Counted from the first letter of the stretch, positions 6,174 to 17,199 are shown. The stretch: 35,164 nucleotides of DNA from Betaproteobacteria bacterium UBA5582 (GCA_002425245.1 DILW01000164.1:1-35164); one strand, 5' to 3'. Made by a program: numbers and translations. Notes: generated by a model from the sequence alone, not told the origin.

Positions 6174-7837
6174 TGCGCAAGATCGTTTCCGCACTCGGGC
6201 TACTGAGCCTGTGCACGCTGGCCATCGCCGCTGGCGATTCCCTCGGCCCGACCGAGCAGCAGGCGACCAACTGGCACGCCATCACCATGTTCTGTCTGTT
6301 CGTCGCGATGACGATGGGCATCACCTACTGGGCGGCCAGCCGCACCAAGTCGACCTCCGACTTCTACACGGCCGGCGGCGGCATCACCGGTTTCCAGAAC
6401 GGCCTGGCGATTGCCGGTGACTACATGTCGGCAGCGACGCTGCTCGGTCTGACCGCCATGGTCTACACCCAGGGCTACGACGGCTACATCTACATGCTGT
6501 GCTTCTTTGCCGGCTGGCCGATCATCCTCTTCCTGATGGCCGAACGCCTGCGCAACCTGGGCAAGTTCACCTTCTCCGACATCACTGCCTATCGCCTCGA
6601 CCAGGGCAAGGTGCGTACGATGGCCGCGATTTCCTCGCTGACCGTCGTCTGCTTCTACCTGATCGCCCAGATGGTCGGTGCTGGTCAGCTGATCAAGCTG
6701 CTCTTCGGTCTGGACTACAACGTCGCCATCTTCGCTGTCGGCCTGCTGATGATGGTTTATGTCACCTTCGGTGGCATGGTCGCCACCACCTGGGTGCAGA
6801 TCATCAAGGCCGTCATGCTGCTGTCCGGCGGTACGCTGGTGATGTTCCTGGCCATGACCCAGTTCAACTTCTCCTTCACCAATGTGATGGATCAGGCAAT
6901 GTCTGTCCACAAGCTCGGTGAGAAGCTGATGCACCCGGGCAGCCTGCTCGCCGATCCGGTTACCGCCATCTCCCTGGGCCTCGGCCTGATGTTCGGTACC
7001 GCCGGCCTGCCTCACATCCTGATGCGCTTCTTCACCGTCACCGACGCCAAGGAAGCACGCAAGTCGGTGCTCTACGCTTCTGGCTTCGTTGCCTACTTCT
7101 TCAACGTCATCTTCCTGATGGGCCTGACCGCGATCCTGATCGTTGGCCAGAATCCGGAGTTCTTCGAAGGCGGCGAAATCGGCAAGAAGCTGATCGGTGG
7201 CGGCAACATGGTTGCCATGCACCTGGCCAAGGCAGTTGGCGGCGACATGCTGCTCGGCTTCCTGGCTGCCGTGGCCTTTGCCACCATCCTGGCCGTTGTT
7301 TCGGGTCTGGCGCTGGCCGGTGCTTCGGCCATCTCGCACGACATCTACGCTCGCGTGATCAAGAAGGGTACGGCTTCGGAAGCAGCTGAAATCCGCGTTT
7401 CCAAGATCGCCACGATCTGCCTCGGCTTCGTTGCCATCATCCTCGGCATCGCTTTCGAGAAGCAGAACATCGCCTTCATGGTCGGCCTGGCCTTCGGTGT
7501 TGCTGCCGCAGCCAACTTCCCGGTGCTGATCCTCTCCATGTACTGGAAGGGTCTGACCACCCGCGGCGCACTGTGGGGCGGCTACGGTGGCCTGGTTTCC
7601 GCCGTCCTGTTCGTGCTCTTCTCGAAGTCGGTGTGGGTCGATGTGCTGGGCAATGCTGCTCCGCTCTTCCCCTACACTCAGCCGGCCCTGTTCGCCATGC
7701 CGATCGCCTTCCTGCTGGCCTGGATCGGTTCAACGAGCGACTCGAGTGCCCGCGCCAAGACGGAAATCGAAGCCTTCGACGACCAGTACGTGCGCGCTCA
7801 AACCGGTTACGGTGCCGCCTCCGCGTCGAATCACTAA
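6173..7837 (+). CDS. actP: Cation/acetate symporter ActP (sodium:solute symporter family)
   Basis: A 554-residue sodium:solute symporter of the ActP type. A cleavable-looking N-terminal signal (about residues 1-20) precedes roughly 13 membrane segments. Family hallmarks include the FYTAGGGITGFQNGLAIAGD segment near residues 64-83, GGMVATTWVQIIKAVML near 199-215, and GTAGLPHILMRFFTV near 274-288. It imports acetate and other short carboxylates at low concentration. It follows DUF485 as in yjcH-actP of other proteobacteria, but no acetyl-CoA synthetase gene is adjacent. A strong terminator follows. Acetate uptake fits with the propionate/methylmalonyl module next door. Confidence 0.93.
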   Translation: MRKIVSALGLLSLCTLAIAAGDSLGPTEQQATNWHAITMFCLFVAMTMGITYWAASRTKSTSDFYTAGGGITGFQNGLAIAGDYMSAATLLGLTAMVYTQGYDGYIYMLCFFAGWPIILFLMAERLRNLGKFTFSDITAYRLDQGKVRTMAAISSLTVVCFYLIAQMVGAGQLIKLLFGLDYNVAIFAVGLLMMVYVTFGGMVATTWVQIIKAVMLLSGGTLVMFLAMTQFNFSFTNVMDQAMSVHKLGEKLMHPGSLLADPVTAISLGLGLMFGTAGLPHILMRFFTVTDAKEARKSVLYASGFVAYFFNVIFLMGLTAILIVGQNPEFFEGGEIGKKLIGGGNMVAMHLAKAVGGDMLLGFLAAVAFATILAVVSGLALAGASAISHDIYARVIKKGTASEAAEIRVSKIATICLGFVAIILGIAFEKQNIAFMVGLAFGVAAAANFPVLILSMYWKGLTTRGALWGGYGGLVSAVLFVLFSKSVWVDVLGNAAPLFPYTQPALFAMPIAFLLAWIGSTSDSSARAKTEIEAFDDQYVRAQTGYGAASASNH

Positions 7838-7853
7838 GCTGTACTGAAACGAC

Positions 7854-7889
7854 AAACCCCCTGACGAGTCGCCTCGTCAGGGGGTTTTT
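7854..7889 (+). terminator. Rho-independent terminator after actP
   Basis: A 15-bp stem (AAACCCCCTGACGAG paired with its complement at 7873-7887) around the loop TCGC, ending in a T-run. It ends the DUF485-actP transcript. The stem's A/T ends could also serve the convergent GntR gene. Confidence 0.92.
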
Positions 7890-7931
7890 CTTTGCTTCGG
7901 GACAGATTCCCGCCCAGCATCAACCCATCAG

Positions 7932-8597
7932 TCAGGGAGCTTTCTGACCCTGAGCATCCATCCGCGCCAGCGCCTCGCGGCCGGACAACAGATGGTCGTG
8001 CATTTCCCTTTCCGCCTTGCCAGCATCACCGGCGAGCATGCTGGCCAGGATCGCCCGGTGTTCGTCGAGCGACTGCTGCAGGCGGCCTTCCAGAGACAGC
8101 GAGTGCAGGCGCGACAGTTTCAGCACCTTGCGCAGATCCTGGATGACCGAGAGCAACCAGCGGTTCCCAGAAAGCTCCTGGATTTTCTTGTGGAACTCCT
8201 GGTTGGCCTCGAAGAAGGCATCGATACGACCATCGCGGGCGGCCGATTCCAGCTTTTCGTGTATCGCCCTGAGTGCAGCCAGATCGGCGGTCTTGGCCCG
8301 CTTCACGGCCTCGAAGGCACAACGGCCTTCGAGCATGGCCATCAGGGGAAAGATGTCGTCAAGGTCTCGGCGGGAAATCTCCGTGACGTAGCAACCACGG
8401 CGCGGCTTGAGTTCGACCAGCCCTTCCGAGGCAAGGACTTTCAGGGCTTCGCGCAGTGGCGTACGGGAGATGCCATACTGCTCGGCCAACTTCTGTTCGT
8501 CGATCCACATCCCCGGCGTCAACTCATGGGCGAAGATGCGTTGTCGCAGTCGTTCGGCGACTTCCTGGTATAGCGCAGTAGGAGCGATACGGTTCAT
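7932..8597 (-). CDS. GntR-family transcriptional regulator, FadR/FCD subfamily
   Basis: A 221-residue regulator. The winged helix-turn-helix at about residues 8-75 carries the typical GntR string LAEQYGISRTPLREALKVL, and a helical FCD effector domain follows (about 85-210). The FCD metal-site histidines are visible in EFHKKI, DEHRAIL and MHDHL, so a metal-bound carboxylate ligand is likely. It is transcribed divergently from the methylmalonyl-CoA mutase operon and convergently with actP. It probably controls one or both through the palindromes at 8645-8666. The ligand (methylmalonate, propionate, methylcitrate or other) is unknown. No clear Shine-Dalgarno precedes the ATG. Confidence 0.88.
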   Translation of the reverse strand: MNRIAPTALYQEVAERLRQRIFAHELTPGMWIDEQKLAEQYGISRTPLREALKVLASEGLVELKPRRGCYVTEISRRDLDDIFPLMAMLEGRCAFEAVKRAKTADLAALRAIHEKLESAARDGRIDAFFEANQEFHKKIQELSGNRWLLSVIQDLRKVLKLSRLHSLSLEGRLQQSLDEHRAILASMLAGDAGKAEREMHDHLLSGREALARMDAQGQKAP

Positions 8598-8639
8598 TGT
8601 GATGGTGTGTTTGAATGGGCAGGCCGGTACTTTGCCGAC

Positions 8640-8669
8640 TTGCTTCCATAATTATGGATACAGTATTAT
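8640..8669 (+). promoter_or_regulatory. Predicted promoter and GntR operator upstream of methylmalonyl-CoA mutase
   Basis: TTGCTT (8640-8645), an 18-bp spacer and TATTAT (8664-8669) form a possible sigma70 promoter. The spacer holds the perfect palindrome TCCATAATTATGGA (8645-8658). The symmetric ATACAGTAT (8658-8666) touches the -10 and resembles half-sites bound by FCD-type GntR proteins. Binding here would block both the mutase promoter and the regulator's own divergent transcription. Confidence 0.5.
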
Positions 8670-8762
8670 GTAGGGCTGACCATGTCAAGCTGGGTGCGAA
8701 AGCGTAGAATTTTGAATTCTGCATCATCGGCCCGAAAAAATCGAATCGGCGAGAGGTGTTTC

Positions 8763-10913
<2,151 letters not shown>

Positions 10914-10920
10914 GGCCGGG

Positions 10921-11931
10921 ATGAAACTGGACGAGGCGCCGGTGAAGGCGAATCTCCTCTCGGATGCCGACCGGCAGCTGGTCGAGGGCGTGCTGGCCGG
11001 TCAGCGTCGTTCGCTGGCCAAGGCAATCACGCTGATCGAGTCGACCCGCGCCGATCACCAGCAGCGTGCGCAGCAAGTGCTGACCGCGCTACTGCCGAAG
11101 ACCGGCGGGGCGATCCGCATTGGCATTTCCGGCGTGCCCGGGGCCGGCAAGTCGACCTTCATCGAAGCCCTTGGCGTCTGGCTGATCGGGCAGGGCAAGA
11201 AACTCGCCGTGCTCGCCGTCGATCCTTCGTCGTCGGTCTCGGGCGGTTCCATCCTCGGCGACAAGACGCGCATGGAGTTGCTCAGCCAGCGCGAGGAAGC
11301 CTTCATCCGGCCCAGTCCGTCGGCCGGTTCGCTCGGCGGCGTTGCCGAGAAGACGCGCGAAGCCATGCTGCTCTGCGAAGCAGCCGGCTACGACGTGATC
11401 ATCATCGAGACGGTCGGCGTCGGCCAGTCGGAAACGACGGTCGCCGGCATGGTCGACATGTTCTGCCTGCTGCAGTTGCCGAACGCCGGCGACGACCTGC
11501 AGGCGATCAAGAAGGGCATCGTCGAGATCGCCGACATGGTGGTCATCAACAAGGCCGACATCGACAAGCAGGCGACTGCGGTCGTCCGCGCCCAATGGCG
11601 CAACGCGCTGCACATGCTGCGTCCGGCGTCACCCAACTGGGCACCGCCGGTGATCGCGCTGTCGGCGCTGCACAAACAGGGCATCGCCGAGTTCTGGACT
11701 GAAGTCGAGAAATTCCAGGCGGCGCTCAAGCCGACCGGCGAGTTCGACGCCAAGCGCCAGCACCAGTCGCTGGCCTGGATGTGGCAACTGATCGACGCCG
11801 GCCTGCGTCAGCATTTCCGTAATCATCCGCGCGTGCAGGAAAACCTGCCCGCGCTGACCCGTTCCGTCGAGTCGGGGCATACGACGCCGGCTGCCGCCGC
11901 GTATGCGCTGCTCGACTATCTGAAACACTGA
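10921..11931 (+). CDS. meaB: MeaB/ArgK-type G-protein chaperone of methylmalonyl-CoA mutase
   Basis: A 336-residue SIMIBI-class GTPase that loads adenosylcobalamin onto methylmalonyl-CoA mutase and protects it from inactivation. Seen motifs: P-loop GVPGAGKST at residues 71-79, DPSSSVSGGSILGDKTRM near 103-120 (switch region), ETVGVGQSET near 163-172, NKAD for guanine recognition, and a C-terminal dimerisation segment. The ATG at 10921 gives the usual length. It lies 7 bp after the mutase stop and is clearly in the same operon, which excludes a stand-alone arginine-transport ArgK role. The ribosome site is weak (GGCCGGG), suggesting coupling to mutase translation. Confidence 0.94.
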   Translation: MKLDEAPVKANLLSDADRQLVEGVLAGQRRSLAKAITLIESTRADHQQRAQQVLTALLPKTGGAIRIGISGVPGAGKSTFIEALGVWLIGQGKKLAVLAVDPSSSVSGGSILGDKTRMELLSQREEAFIRPSPSAGSLGGVAEKTREAMLLCEAAGYDVIIIETVGVGQSETTVAGMVDMFCLLQLPNAGDDLQAIKKGIVEIADMVVINKADIDKQATAVVRAQWRNALHMLRPASPNWAPPVIALSALHKQGIAEFWTEVEKFQAALKPTGEFDAKRQHQSLAWMWQLIDAGLRQHFRNHPRVQENLPALTRSVESGHTTPAAAAYALLDYLKH

Positions 11932-11958
11932 TCACCCGTTCCATTTTGGGAGTTTTCT

Positions 11959-13494
11959 ATGCATGACATCATCCGCCAGCTGGAAAAAAAGCGTGAAATG
12001 GCCCGCCTCGGCGGTGGCCAGAAGCGCATCGACAGCCAGCACAAGAAGGGCAAGCTGACCGCCCGCGAACGCATCGAACTGCTGCTCGATCCCGGTTCCT
12101 TCGAAGAATGGGACATGTTCAAGGAACACCGCTGCGTCGATTTCGGCATGGATCAGGCCGAGAAGACCCCGGGTGACGGTGTCGTCATCGGCTACGGCAC
12201 GATCAACGGCCGTCTGGTCTTCGTCTTCTCGCAGGACTTCACCGTGTTCGGCGGCTCGCTGTCGGAAACCCACGCCGAGAAGATCTGCAAGGTCATGGAC
12301 CAGGCGATGAAGGTCGGCGCCCCGGTGATCGGCCTCAACGACTCGGGCGGCGCCCGCATCCAGGAAGGCGTCGCCTCGCTCGGTGGCTACGCCGACGTCT
12401 TCCAGCGCAACGTGATGGCCTCCGGCGTCGTGCCGCAGATCTCGATGATCATGGGACCCTGCGCCGGCGGCGCGGTGTACTCGCCGTCGATGACCGACTT
12501 CATCTTCATGGTCAAGGACTCGTCCTACATGTTCGTGACCGGTCCGGAAGTGGTCAAGACCGTGACCCACGAAGACGTCACCGCCGAGGAACTGGGCGGC
12601 GCCGTAACCCACACGACCAAGTCCGGTGTCGCCGACCTGGCCTTCGAGAACGACGTCGAAGCGCTCTCCATGCTGCGCCGCTTCATGAATTTCGTGCCGT
12701 CGAACAACAAGGAAAAGCCGCCGGTCACGCCGACCAACGACCCGGTTGACCGCTTCGACTATTCGCTCGACACCCTGGTGCCGGACAACGCGAACAAGCC
12801 GTACGACATGAAGGAATTGATCATCAAGGTGGTCGATGACAACGATTTCTTCGAACTGCAGGCTGACTACGCCAAGAACATCATCATCGGTTTCGGCCGC
12901 ATGGACGGCCATCCGGTCGGCATCGTCGCCAACCAGCCGCTGGTGCTGGCCGGCTGCCTGGACATCAAGTCGTCGATCAAGGCCGCCCGCTTCGTCCGCT
13001 TCTGCGACGCCTTCAACATCCCGGTCGTCACCTTCGTCGATGTGCCGGGCTTCATGCCGGGCACCACGCAGGAATACGGTGGCATCATCAAGCACGGCGC
13101 CAAGCTGCTCTACGCCTACGCCGAATGCACCGTGCCCAAGGTCACCATCATCACCCGCAAGGCCTACGGCGGCGCCTACGACGTGATGTCGTCCAAGCAC
13201 CTGCGCGGCGACGTCAACCTCGCCTGGCCGTCGGCTGAAATCGCCGTCATGGGCCCGAAGGGCGCGGTCGAGATCATCTTCCGTGAGGAAAAGAACGATC
13301 CGGCCAAGCTCGCCCAGCGCGAAGCCGAGTACAAGGAAAAGTTCGCCAATCCGTTCGTCGCCGGCGCCCGCGGCTTCATCGACGACGTGATCATGCCGCA
13401 CGCCACCCGCAAGCGGATCGCCCGCTCGCTGGCCATGCTGCGCGACAAGAAACTCGAAAATCCGTGGCGCAAGCACGGCAACATTCCTCTGTAA
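11959..13494 (+). CDS. pccB: Propionyl-CoA carboxylase beta subunit (carboxyltransferase)
   Basis: A 511-residue acyl-CoA carboxylase carboxyltransferase with two crotonase-like halves. The N-terminal half has GGSLSETHAEKICKVMDQA and the acyl-CoA oxyanion region DSGGARIQEGVASLGGYADV (about residues 130-155). The C-terminal half has the carboxybiotin site around DVPGFMPGTTQEYGGIIKHG (about 363-382) and RKAYGGAYDVM. The enzyme transfers carboxyl from biotin to propionyl-CoA, giving (S)-methylmalonyl-CoA. Start supported by GGGAG 8 bp upstream. It lies between meaB and pccA, and this neighbourhood makes propionyl-CoA rather than acetyl- or methylcrotonyl-CoA the likely substrate. Confidence 0.94.
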   Translation: MHDIIRQLEKKREMARLGGGQKRIDSQHKKGKLTARERIELLLDPGSFEEWDMFKEHRCVDFGMDQAEKTPGDGVVIGYGTINGRLVFVFSQDFTVFGGSLSETHAEKICKVMDQAMKVGAPVIGLNDSGGARIQEGVASLGGYADVFQRNVMASGVVPQISMIMGPCAGGAVYSPSMTDFIFMVKDSSYMFVTGPEVVKTVTHEDVTAEELGGAVTHTTKSGVADLAFENDVEALSMLRRFMNFVPSNNKEKPPVTPTNDPVDRFDYSLDTLVPDNANKPYDMKELIIKVVDDNDFFELQADYAKNIIIGFGRMDGHPVGIVANQPLVLAGCLDIKSSIKAARFVRFCDAFNIPVVTFVDVPGFMPGTTQEYGGIIKHGAKLLYAYAECTVPKVTIITRKAYGGAYDVMSSKHLRGDVNLAWPSAEIAVMGPKGAVEIIFREEKNDPAKLAQREAEYKEKFANPFVAGARGFIDDVIMPHATRKRIARSLAMLRDKKLENPWRKHGNIPL

Positions 13495-13515
13495 GCGTCA
13501 GGGAGAAAAAGGAAC

Positions 13516-15528
13516 ATGTTCAAGAAAATTCTGATCGCCAACCGCGGTGAAATTGCCTGCCGCGTCATCAAGACTGCCCGCAAGATGGGCATCGCCACCG
13601 TCGCCGTCTATTCCGAGGCCGACAAGGACGCCCTGTTCGTCGACATGGCCGACGAAGCCGTCTGCATCGGCCCGGCCGCCTCGAAAGAATCCTACCTGGT
13701 TGCCGACAAGATCATCGCCGCCTGCAAGCAGACCGGCGCCGAAGCGGTCCACCCGGGCTACGGCTTCCTGTCGGAAAACGCCGAGTTCTCGCGTCGTCTG
13801 GAAGAGCAAGGCATCAAGTTCATCGGTCCGAAGCACTACTCGATCGCCAAGATGGGCGACAAGATCGAGTCCAAGAAGCTGGCCATCGAAGCCAAGGTCA
13901 ACACCATCCCCGGCCACAACGACGCCATCGACGGTCCTGACGCCGCCGTGGAAATCGCCAGGAAGATCGGCTACCCGGTGATGATCAAGGCCTCCGCCGG
14001 CGGCGGCGGCAAGGGCCTGCGTGTCGCCTACAACGACGCCGAAGCGCACGAAGGCTTCTCCTCCTGCGTCAACGAAGCGCGCAACTCCTTCGGCGACGAC
14101 CGCGTCTTCATCGAGAAGTACGTGCTCGAGCCGCGCCACATCGAAATCCAGGTGCTCGGCGACAGCCACGGCAACTACGTGTACCTGAACGAGCGCGACT
14201 GCTCGATCCAGCGTCGTCACCAGAAGGTCATCGAAGAAGCACCGAGCCCCTTCGTCGATCCGGAAATGCGCAAGGCAATGGGCGAGCAGGCCGTGGCCCT
14301 GGCCCGTGCGGTGAATTACGAGTCGGCCGGCACGGTCGAGTTCGTCGTTTCCGGTGCGACCAAGGAGTTCTACTTCCTGGAAATGAACACCCGCCTGCAG
14401 GTGGAACACCCGGTCACCGAACTGATCACCGGCCTCGACCTGGTCGAGCAGATGATCCGCGTCGCCTACGGCGAAAAGCTGCCGCTGACCCAGGCCGACG
14501 TCAAGATCGACGGCTGGGCGATGGAATGCCGGATCAACGCCGAAGACCCGTTCCGCGGCTTCCTGCCTTCCACCGGCCGTCTGGTCAAGTTCCTGCCGCC
14601 GGCCGAATCGACCGACGCCCAGGGCACGACCCGCGTCGACACCGGCGTCTACGACGGCGGCGAAATCTCGATGTTCTACGACTCGATGATCGCCAAGCTG
14701 ATCGTGCACGGCAAGGATCGCAACGCCGCCATCGCCCGCATGCGCGACGCGCTGAACGCCTTCGTCATCCGCGGCATTTCCTCGAACATCCCGTTCCAGG
14801 CGGCGCTGATGCAGCACCCGGTGTTCCATTCCGGCATCTTCGACACCGGCTTCATCCCCAAGCACTACCCGACCGGCTTCGACGCCTCGATGGTGCCGCA
14901 CGACGATCCGGCGCTGCTGGTCTCGGTGGCTGCCTACGTCTATCGCGCCTTCACCGACCGTTCCGCTTCGATCAGCGGCCAGCTGCAAGGCCATGAGCGC
15001 ATCGTCGGCGATCAATGGATGGTCGTCCGCCTGAACGGCGAGCAGAAGGAAAACCATCCGGTTACGGCGCGTCCGATCCCCGGTGGCTACCACGTCGAGT
15101 ACAACGGCCAGCCCTACGAGATCCTGTCCGACTGGAAGCTGGGCGAGTCGCTGTTCACCGGCACCTGCAACGGTCAGGACTTCACGCTGCAGGTCGAACG
15201 GCACAAGACCAAGTACTCGCTGTTCCACTGGGGCACGCGCGCCGACTTCATGGTGATGAGCGCGCGCGCCGCTGAACTGCTGGCACTGATGCCGGAGAAG
15301 CCGGCGCCCGATCTGTCGAAGTTCCTGCTGTCGCCGATGCCCGGCCTGCTGCGCGACGTCGCGGTCAAGGTTGGCCAGGAAGTGAAGGCCGGCGAGAAGC
15401 TGGCGGTCATCGAAGCGATGAAGATGGAGAACATCCTCAAGGCCGAGCAGGACTGCAAGGTGAAGAAGATCTCCGCCGCCGTCGGCGAAAGCCTGTCGGT
15501 CGACCAGGTGATCATCGAGTTCGAATAA
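13516..15528 (+). CDS. pccA: Propionyl-CoA carboxylase alpha subunit (biotin carboxylase + biotin carrier)
   Basis: A 670-residue protein with three parts. The biotin carboxylase is at about residues 1-450, with the ATP-grasp glycine loop KASAGGGGKG at 158-167 and the EMNTRLQVEHPVTE active-site strand near 291-304. A BT linking domain holds the beta subunit (about 460-595). A C-terminal biotinyl domain has EAMKMEN, with biotinylated Lys636. It carboxylates biotin using ATP and bicarbonate in the PccAB dodecamer. AGGGAG upstream of the ATG supports the start; the gap from pccB is 21 bp. It is the last gene of the operon, followed by a terminator. Methylmalonyl-CoA epimerase, needed to link PCC to the mutase, is not in the window. 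Confidence 0.95.
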   Translation: MFKKILIANRGEIACRVIKTARKMGIATVAVYSEADKDALFVDMADEAVCIGPAASKESYLVADKIIAACKQTGAEAVHPGYGFLSENAEFSRRLEEQGIKFIGPKHYSIAKMGDKIESKKLAIEAKVNTIPGHNDAIDGPDAAVEIARKIGYPVMIKASAGGGGKGLRVAYNDAEAHEGFSSCVNEARNSFGDDRVFIEKYVLEPRHIEIQVLGDSHGNYVYLNERDCSIQRRHQKVIEEAPSPFVDPEMRKAMGEQAVALARAVNYESAGTVEFVVSGATKEFYFLEMNTRLQVEHPVTELITGLDLVEQMIRVAYGEKLPLTQADVKIDGWAMECRINAEDPFRGFLPSTGRLVKFLPPAESTDAQGTTRVDTGVYDGGEISMFYDSMIAKLIVHGKDRNAAIARMRDALNAFVIRGISSNIPFQAALMQHPVFHSGIFDTGFIPKHYPTGFDASMVPHDDPALLVSVAAYVYRAFTDRSASISGQLQGHERIVGDQWMVVRLNGEQKENHPVTARPIPGGYHVEYNGQPYEILSDWKLGESLFTGTCNGQDFTLQVERHKTKYSLFHWGTRADFMVMSARAAELLALMPEKPAPDLSKFLLSPMPGLLRDVAVKVGQEVKAGEKLAVIEAMKMENILKAEQDCKVKKISAAVGESLSVDQVIIEFE

Positions 15529-15550
15529 ACTCTTGATCAGGGCAAATGAC

Positions 15551-15581
15551 AAAGGCCTGCTTTGATGCAGGCCTTTTTTTT
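15551..15581 (+). terminator. Rho-independent terminator after pccA
   Basis: Stem AAAGGCCTGC / GCAGGCCTTT with loop TTTGAT, followed by a long T-run to 15581. It closes the mutase-pcc operon 22 bp after the pccA stop. Confidence 0.95.
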
Positions 15582-15593
15582 CGAAAGCGCACG

Positions 15594-15848
15594 ATGAGCG
15601 GTTATGAACACTACGGTCGGGAGCTTGCTGAACTCGATCACGAAATTCACAAGTACGCGATAATTTGCGGCGTGAACCTGTCCAATCGGCACGAAATCGA
15701 TGCCTGTATCCGCATGCATCACGAGGGTTGGGCAGAAGACAAGGCTCGTGAATCCCTGCACGGCTTGCTGGCGCTGAGAATCAAGCTGGAAACCGAAATG
15801 ATGGAGCAGGGAATGGTGCCACCCCCGCTCGTTCCTGCCTCAACCTGA
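15594..15848 (+). CDS. Small protein of unknown function (84 aa)
   Basis: I do not recognise this gene. The 84-residue product is soluble, mostly helical and acidic with many His and Glu residues. It has two cysteines (in IICGVN and DACIRMHHEGW) and a proline-rich tail (VPPPLVP). There is no signal peptide or membrane segment. The ATG lies 13 bp after the pccA terminator and has no clear Shine-Dalgarno, so either readthrough or an unseen promoter would be needed. A longer in-frame reading from 15546 would run through the terminator hairpin and is less likely. Codon use resembles its neighbours, supporting a real gene. It converges on ccmI. Confidence 0.65.
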   Translation: MSGYEHYGRELAELDHEIHKYAIICGVNLSNRHEIDACIRMHHEGWAEDKARESLHGLLALRIKLETEMMEQGMVPPPLVPAST

Positions 15849-15886
15849 ACTGATTTGCTGGCCCACGAACGAGGCGGGCCGGAAAA

Positions 15887-16726
15887 TCACTTCGCTTTCT
15901 TCATCTCGTCGATGCCCTTGCGCAGCATCTGATCCAGCTCCGAGCCAGCTTCGACCTGGGGTAGCAGGGCTTCCCAGTAGGCGATGCCGTTCTTCGCATC
16001 ACCCGCTTCCATGGCAGCAGCACCGGCCAGGAACAGGGTGTGAGCGTGCTTGGGATCAAGCTTGAGGGCCTTGTCGATCAACTCCTTGGCCTTGCCGGTC
16101 AGCCCCTTGCCGCTGGCCATGGCCAGGGTTTCGGCATAACTCGCCAGCAACTCGGGATCCTGGTCGATAAAAGCCTCTGCCTTGCTGTAGGCAGCAACAG
16201 CCTCATCGTAACGGCCCAGCATCTTGTAAGAGCGGCCGAGCATCACCCAACCGTTCATGTCATCGGGGTTGCTCTCCATGCGCGCGGCCAGCCTGGCGAC
16301 CATGGCATCGATGTCGGCAGCGGTCATCTGTTTCTGCGGTGCAGTGTTGGCCGGATCGATGGCTTTCGGGTTGCCGAGCAGCATGTAGGCCAGCAGAGCC
16401 CCAACAGGCAGTAGCACGAGCAACGCGACAGCTGTGGGCCGGCTGCGCCGGCTGGCTTCTTCCCCTTCGCTTACAGTCTCGCCATCAACCTCTTCAAGCA
16501 ATCGCCGCTTCAGTTCGGCACTCGTCTGCTCGAACTCTTCGGTGGTGATGTTGCCATCCCGGAGTTCATTCTCCAGATCGGCGAGCTGGTCACGAAAAAT
16601 CTCCAGGTTGGCTGCCTTGCGGTCGGCTGCGCTGACCTGGCGACGCCTGCCGAACCACAGGCCAGGCAGCAACAGGGCTAAGCTCGCCAGAACAATCAGT
16701 GCGGCGTAGATGGCAAACTGAGTCAT
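15887..16726 (-). CDS. ccmI: Cytochrome c maturation protein CcmI (CycH-type TPR protein)
   Basis: A 279-residue protein. An N-terminal membrane segment (about residues 5-25) is followed by a cytoplasmic coiled-coil-like stretch (about 35-85), a second membrane segment (about 98-118, ALLVLLPVGALLAYMLLG), and a periplasmic TPR domain (about 135-279; WVMLGRSYKMLGRYDEAVAAYSKAEAF is a clear TPR). CcmI binds the C-terminus of apocytochromes c and delivers them to the CcmF/CcmH heme lyase. Its ATG overlaps the ccmH stop (ATGA). It is the last gene of the ccm operon. The assignment is supported both by architecture and by position. Confidence 0.9.
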   Translation of the reverse strand: MTQFAIYAALIVLASLALLLPGLWFGRRRQVSAADRKAANLEIFRDQLADLENELRDGNITTEEFEQTSAELKRRLLEEVDGETVSEGEEASRRSRPTAVALLVLLPVGALLAYMLLGNPKAIDPANTAPQKQMTAADIDAMVARLAARMESNPDDMNGWVMLGRSYKMLGRYDEAVAAYSKAEAFIDQDPELLASYAETLAMASGKGLTGKAKELIDKALKLDPKHAHTLFLAGAAAMEAGDAKNGIAYWEALLPQVEAGSELDQMLRKGIDEMKKAK

Positions 16727-17199
16727 TTGTCTTCGATTTCCTTGAGCAGGGCTTCGGCCCGGCGGGTTTCCTCTGCAGACAGCGGGCTATTGCTGGCAAC
16801 CCGGCTGTTACGGCGCTTGAGATAGCTGCGCATGACCAGCAGGCCGATCAGCAGCAAGGCAATGGGACCTGCCCAGAGCAGGATGGTGATGCCCTTGACC
16901 GGTGGCCGGTAGAGCACGAAATCGCCGTAGCGGCTGACCATGAAATCGAGGATTTCGTTGTCGGAACGACCATCACGAATCATGCCGCGGATCTCCCGGC
17001 GCAGGTCGACAGCCAGTTCGGCGTTGGAGCCAGCAATGGTCTCGTTCTGGCAAACCAGGCAGCGCAGCTCCTTGGACAACTCCTGCAGTCGCTTTTCGGC
17101 GACGGGGTCATCGGCCACTGCGGCTTCGTTGGTAGCAGTGGCGAACACCGGTCCTGACAGTAAGCCCAGCAAGAAAATGAAGCAGGAGAAAAGCTTCAT
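16723..17199 (-). CDS. ccmH: Cytochrome c maturation protein CcmH (thiol-disulfide component)
   Basis: A 158-residue protein with a signal peptide (residues 1-20). The periplasmic three-helix domain bears the diagnostic LRCLVCQNET motif (Cys47 and Cys50), and a membrane anchor lies at about 105-125, followed by a basic cytoplasmic tail. It reduces or presents the CXXCH cysteines of apocytochrome c for heme ligation in complex with CcmF and CcmI. ccmH and ccmI are separate genes, unlike the fused E. coli CcmH. It overlaps ccmG and ccmI by ATGA at each side. Confidence 0.94.
   Translation of the reverse strand: MKLFSCFIFLLGLLSGPVFATATNEAAVADDPVAEKRLQELSKELRCLVCQNETIAGSNAELAVDLRREIRGMIRDGRSDNEILDFMVSRYGDFVLYRPPVKGITILLWAGPIALLLIGLLVMRSYLKRRNSRVASNSPLSAEETRRAEALLKEIEDK

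Noticed and set aside
8682..8762. In-frame upstream extension of the mutase from an ATG at 8682
   Set aside because: It would add 27 basic residues not expected at the mutase N-terminus, and it lies within the leader just after the predicted promoter; 8763 gives the family length.
11932..15552. Long antisense open frames (514 and 684 codons) opposite pccB and pccA
   Set aside because: Shadow frames of strongly biased coding sequence; products are Asp/Val/His-rich and unlike any protein family, and both sense genes are unmistakable.
15860..15880. GGCCC/GGGCC inverted repeat between the 84-aa gene and ccmI
   Set aside because: Only 5 bp of stem, an 11-nt loop, and no T-run on either strand, so it is not convincing as a terminator.
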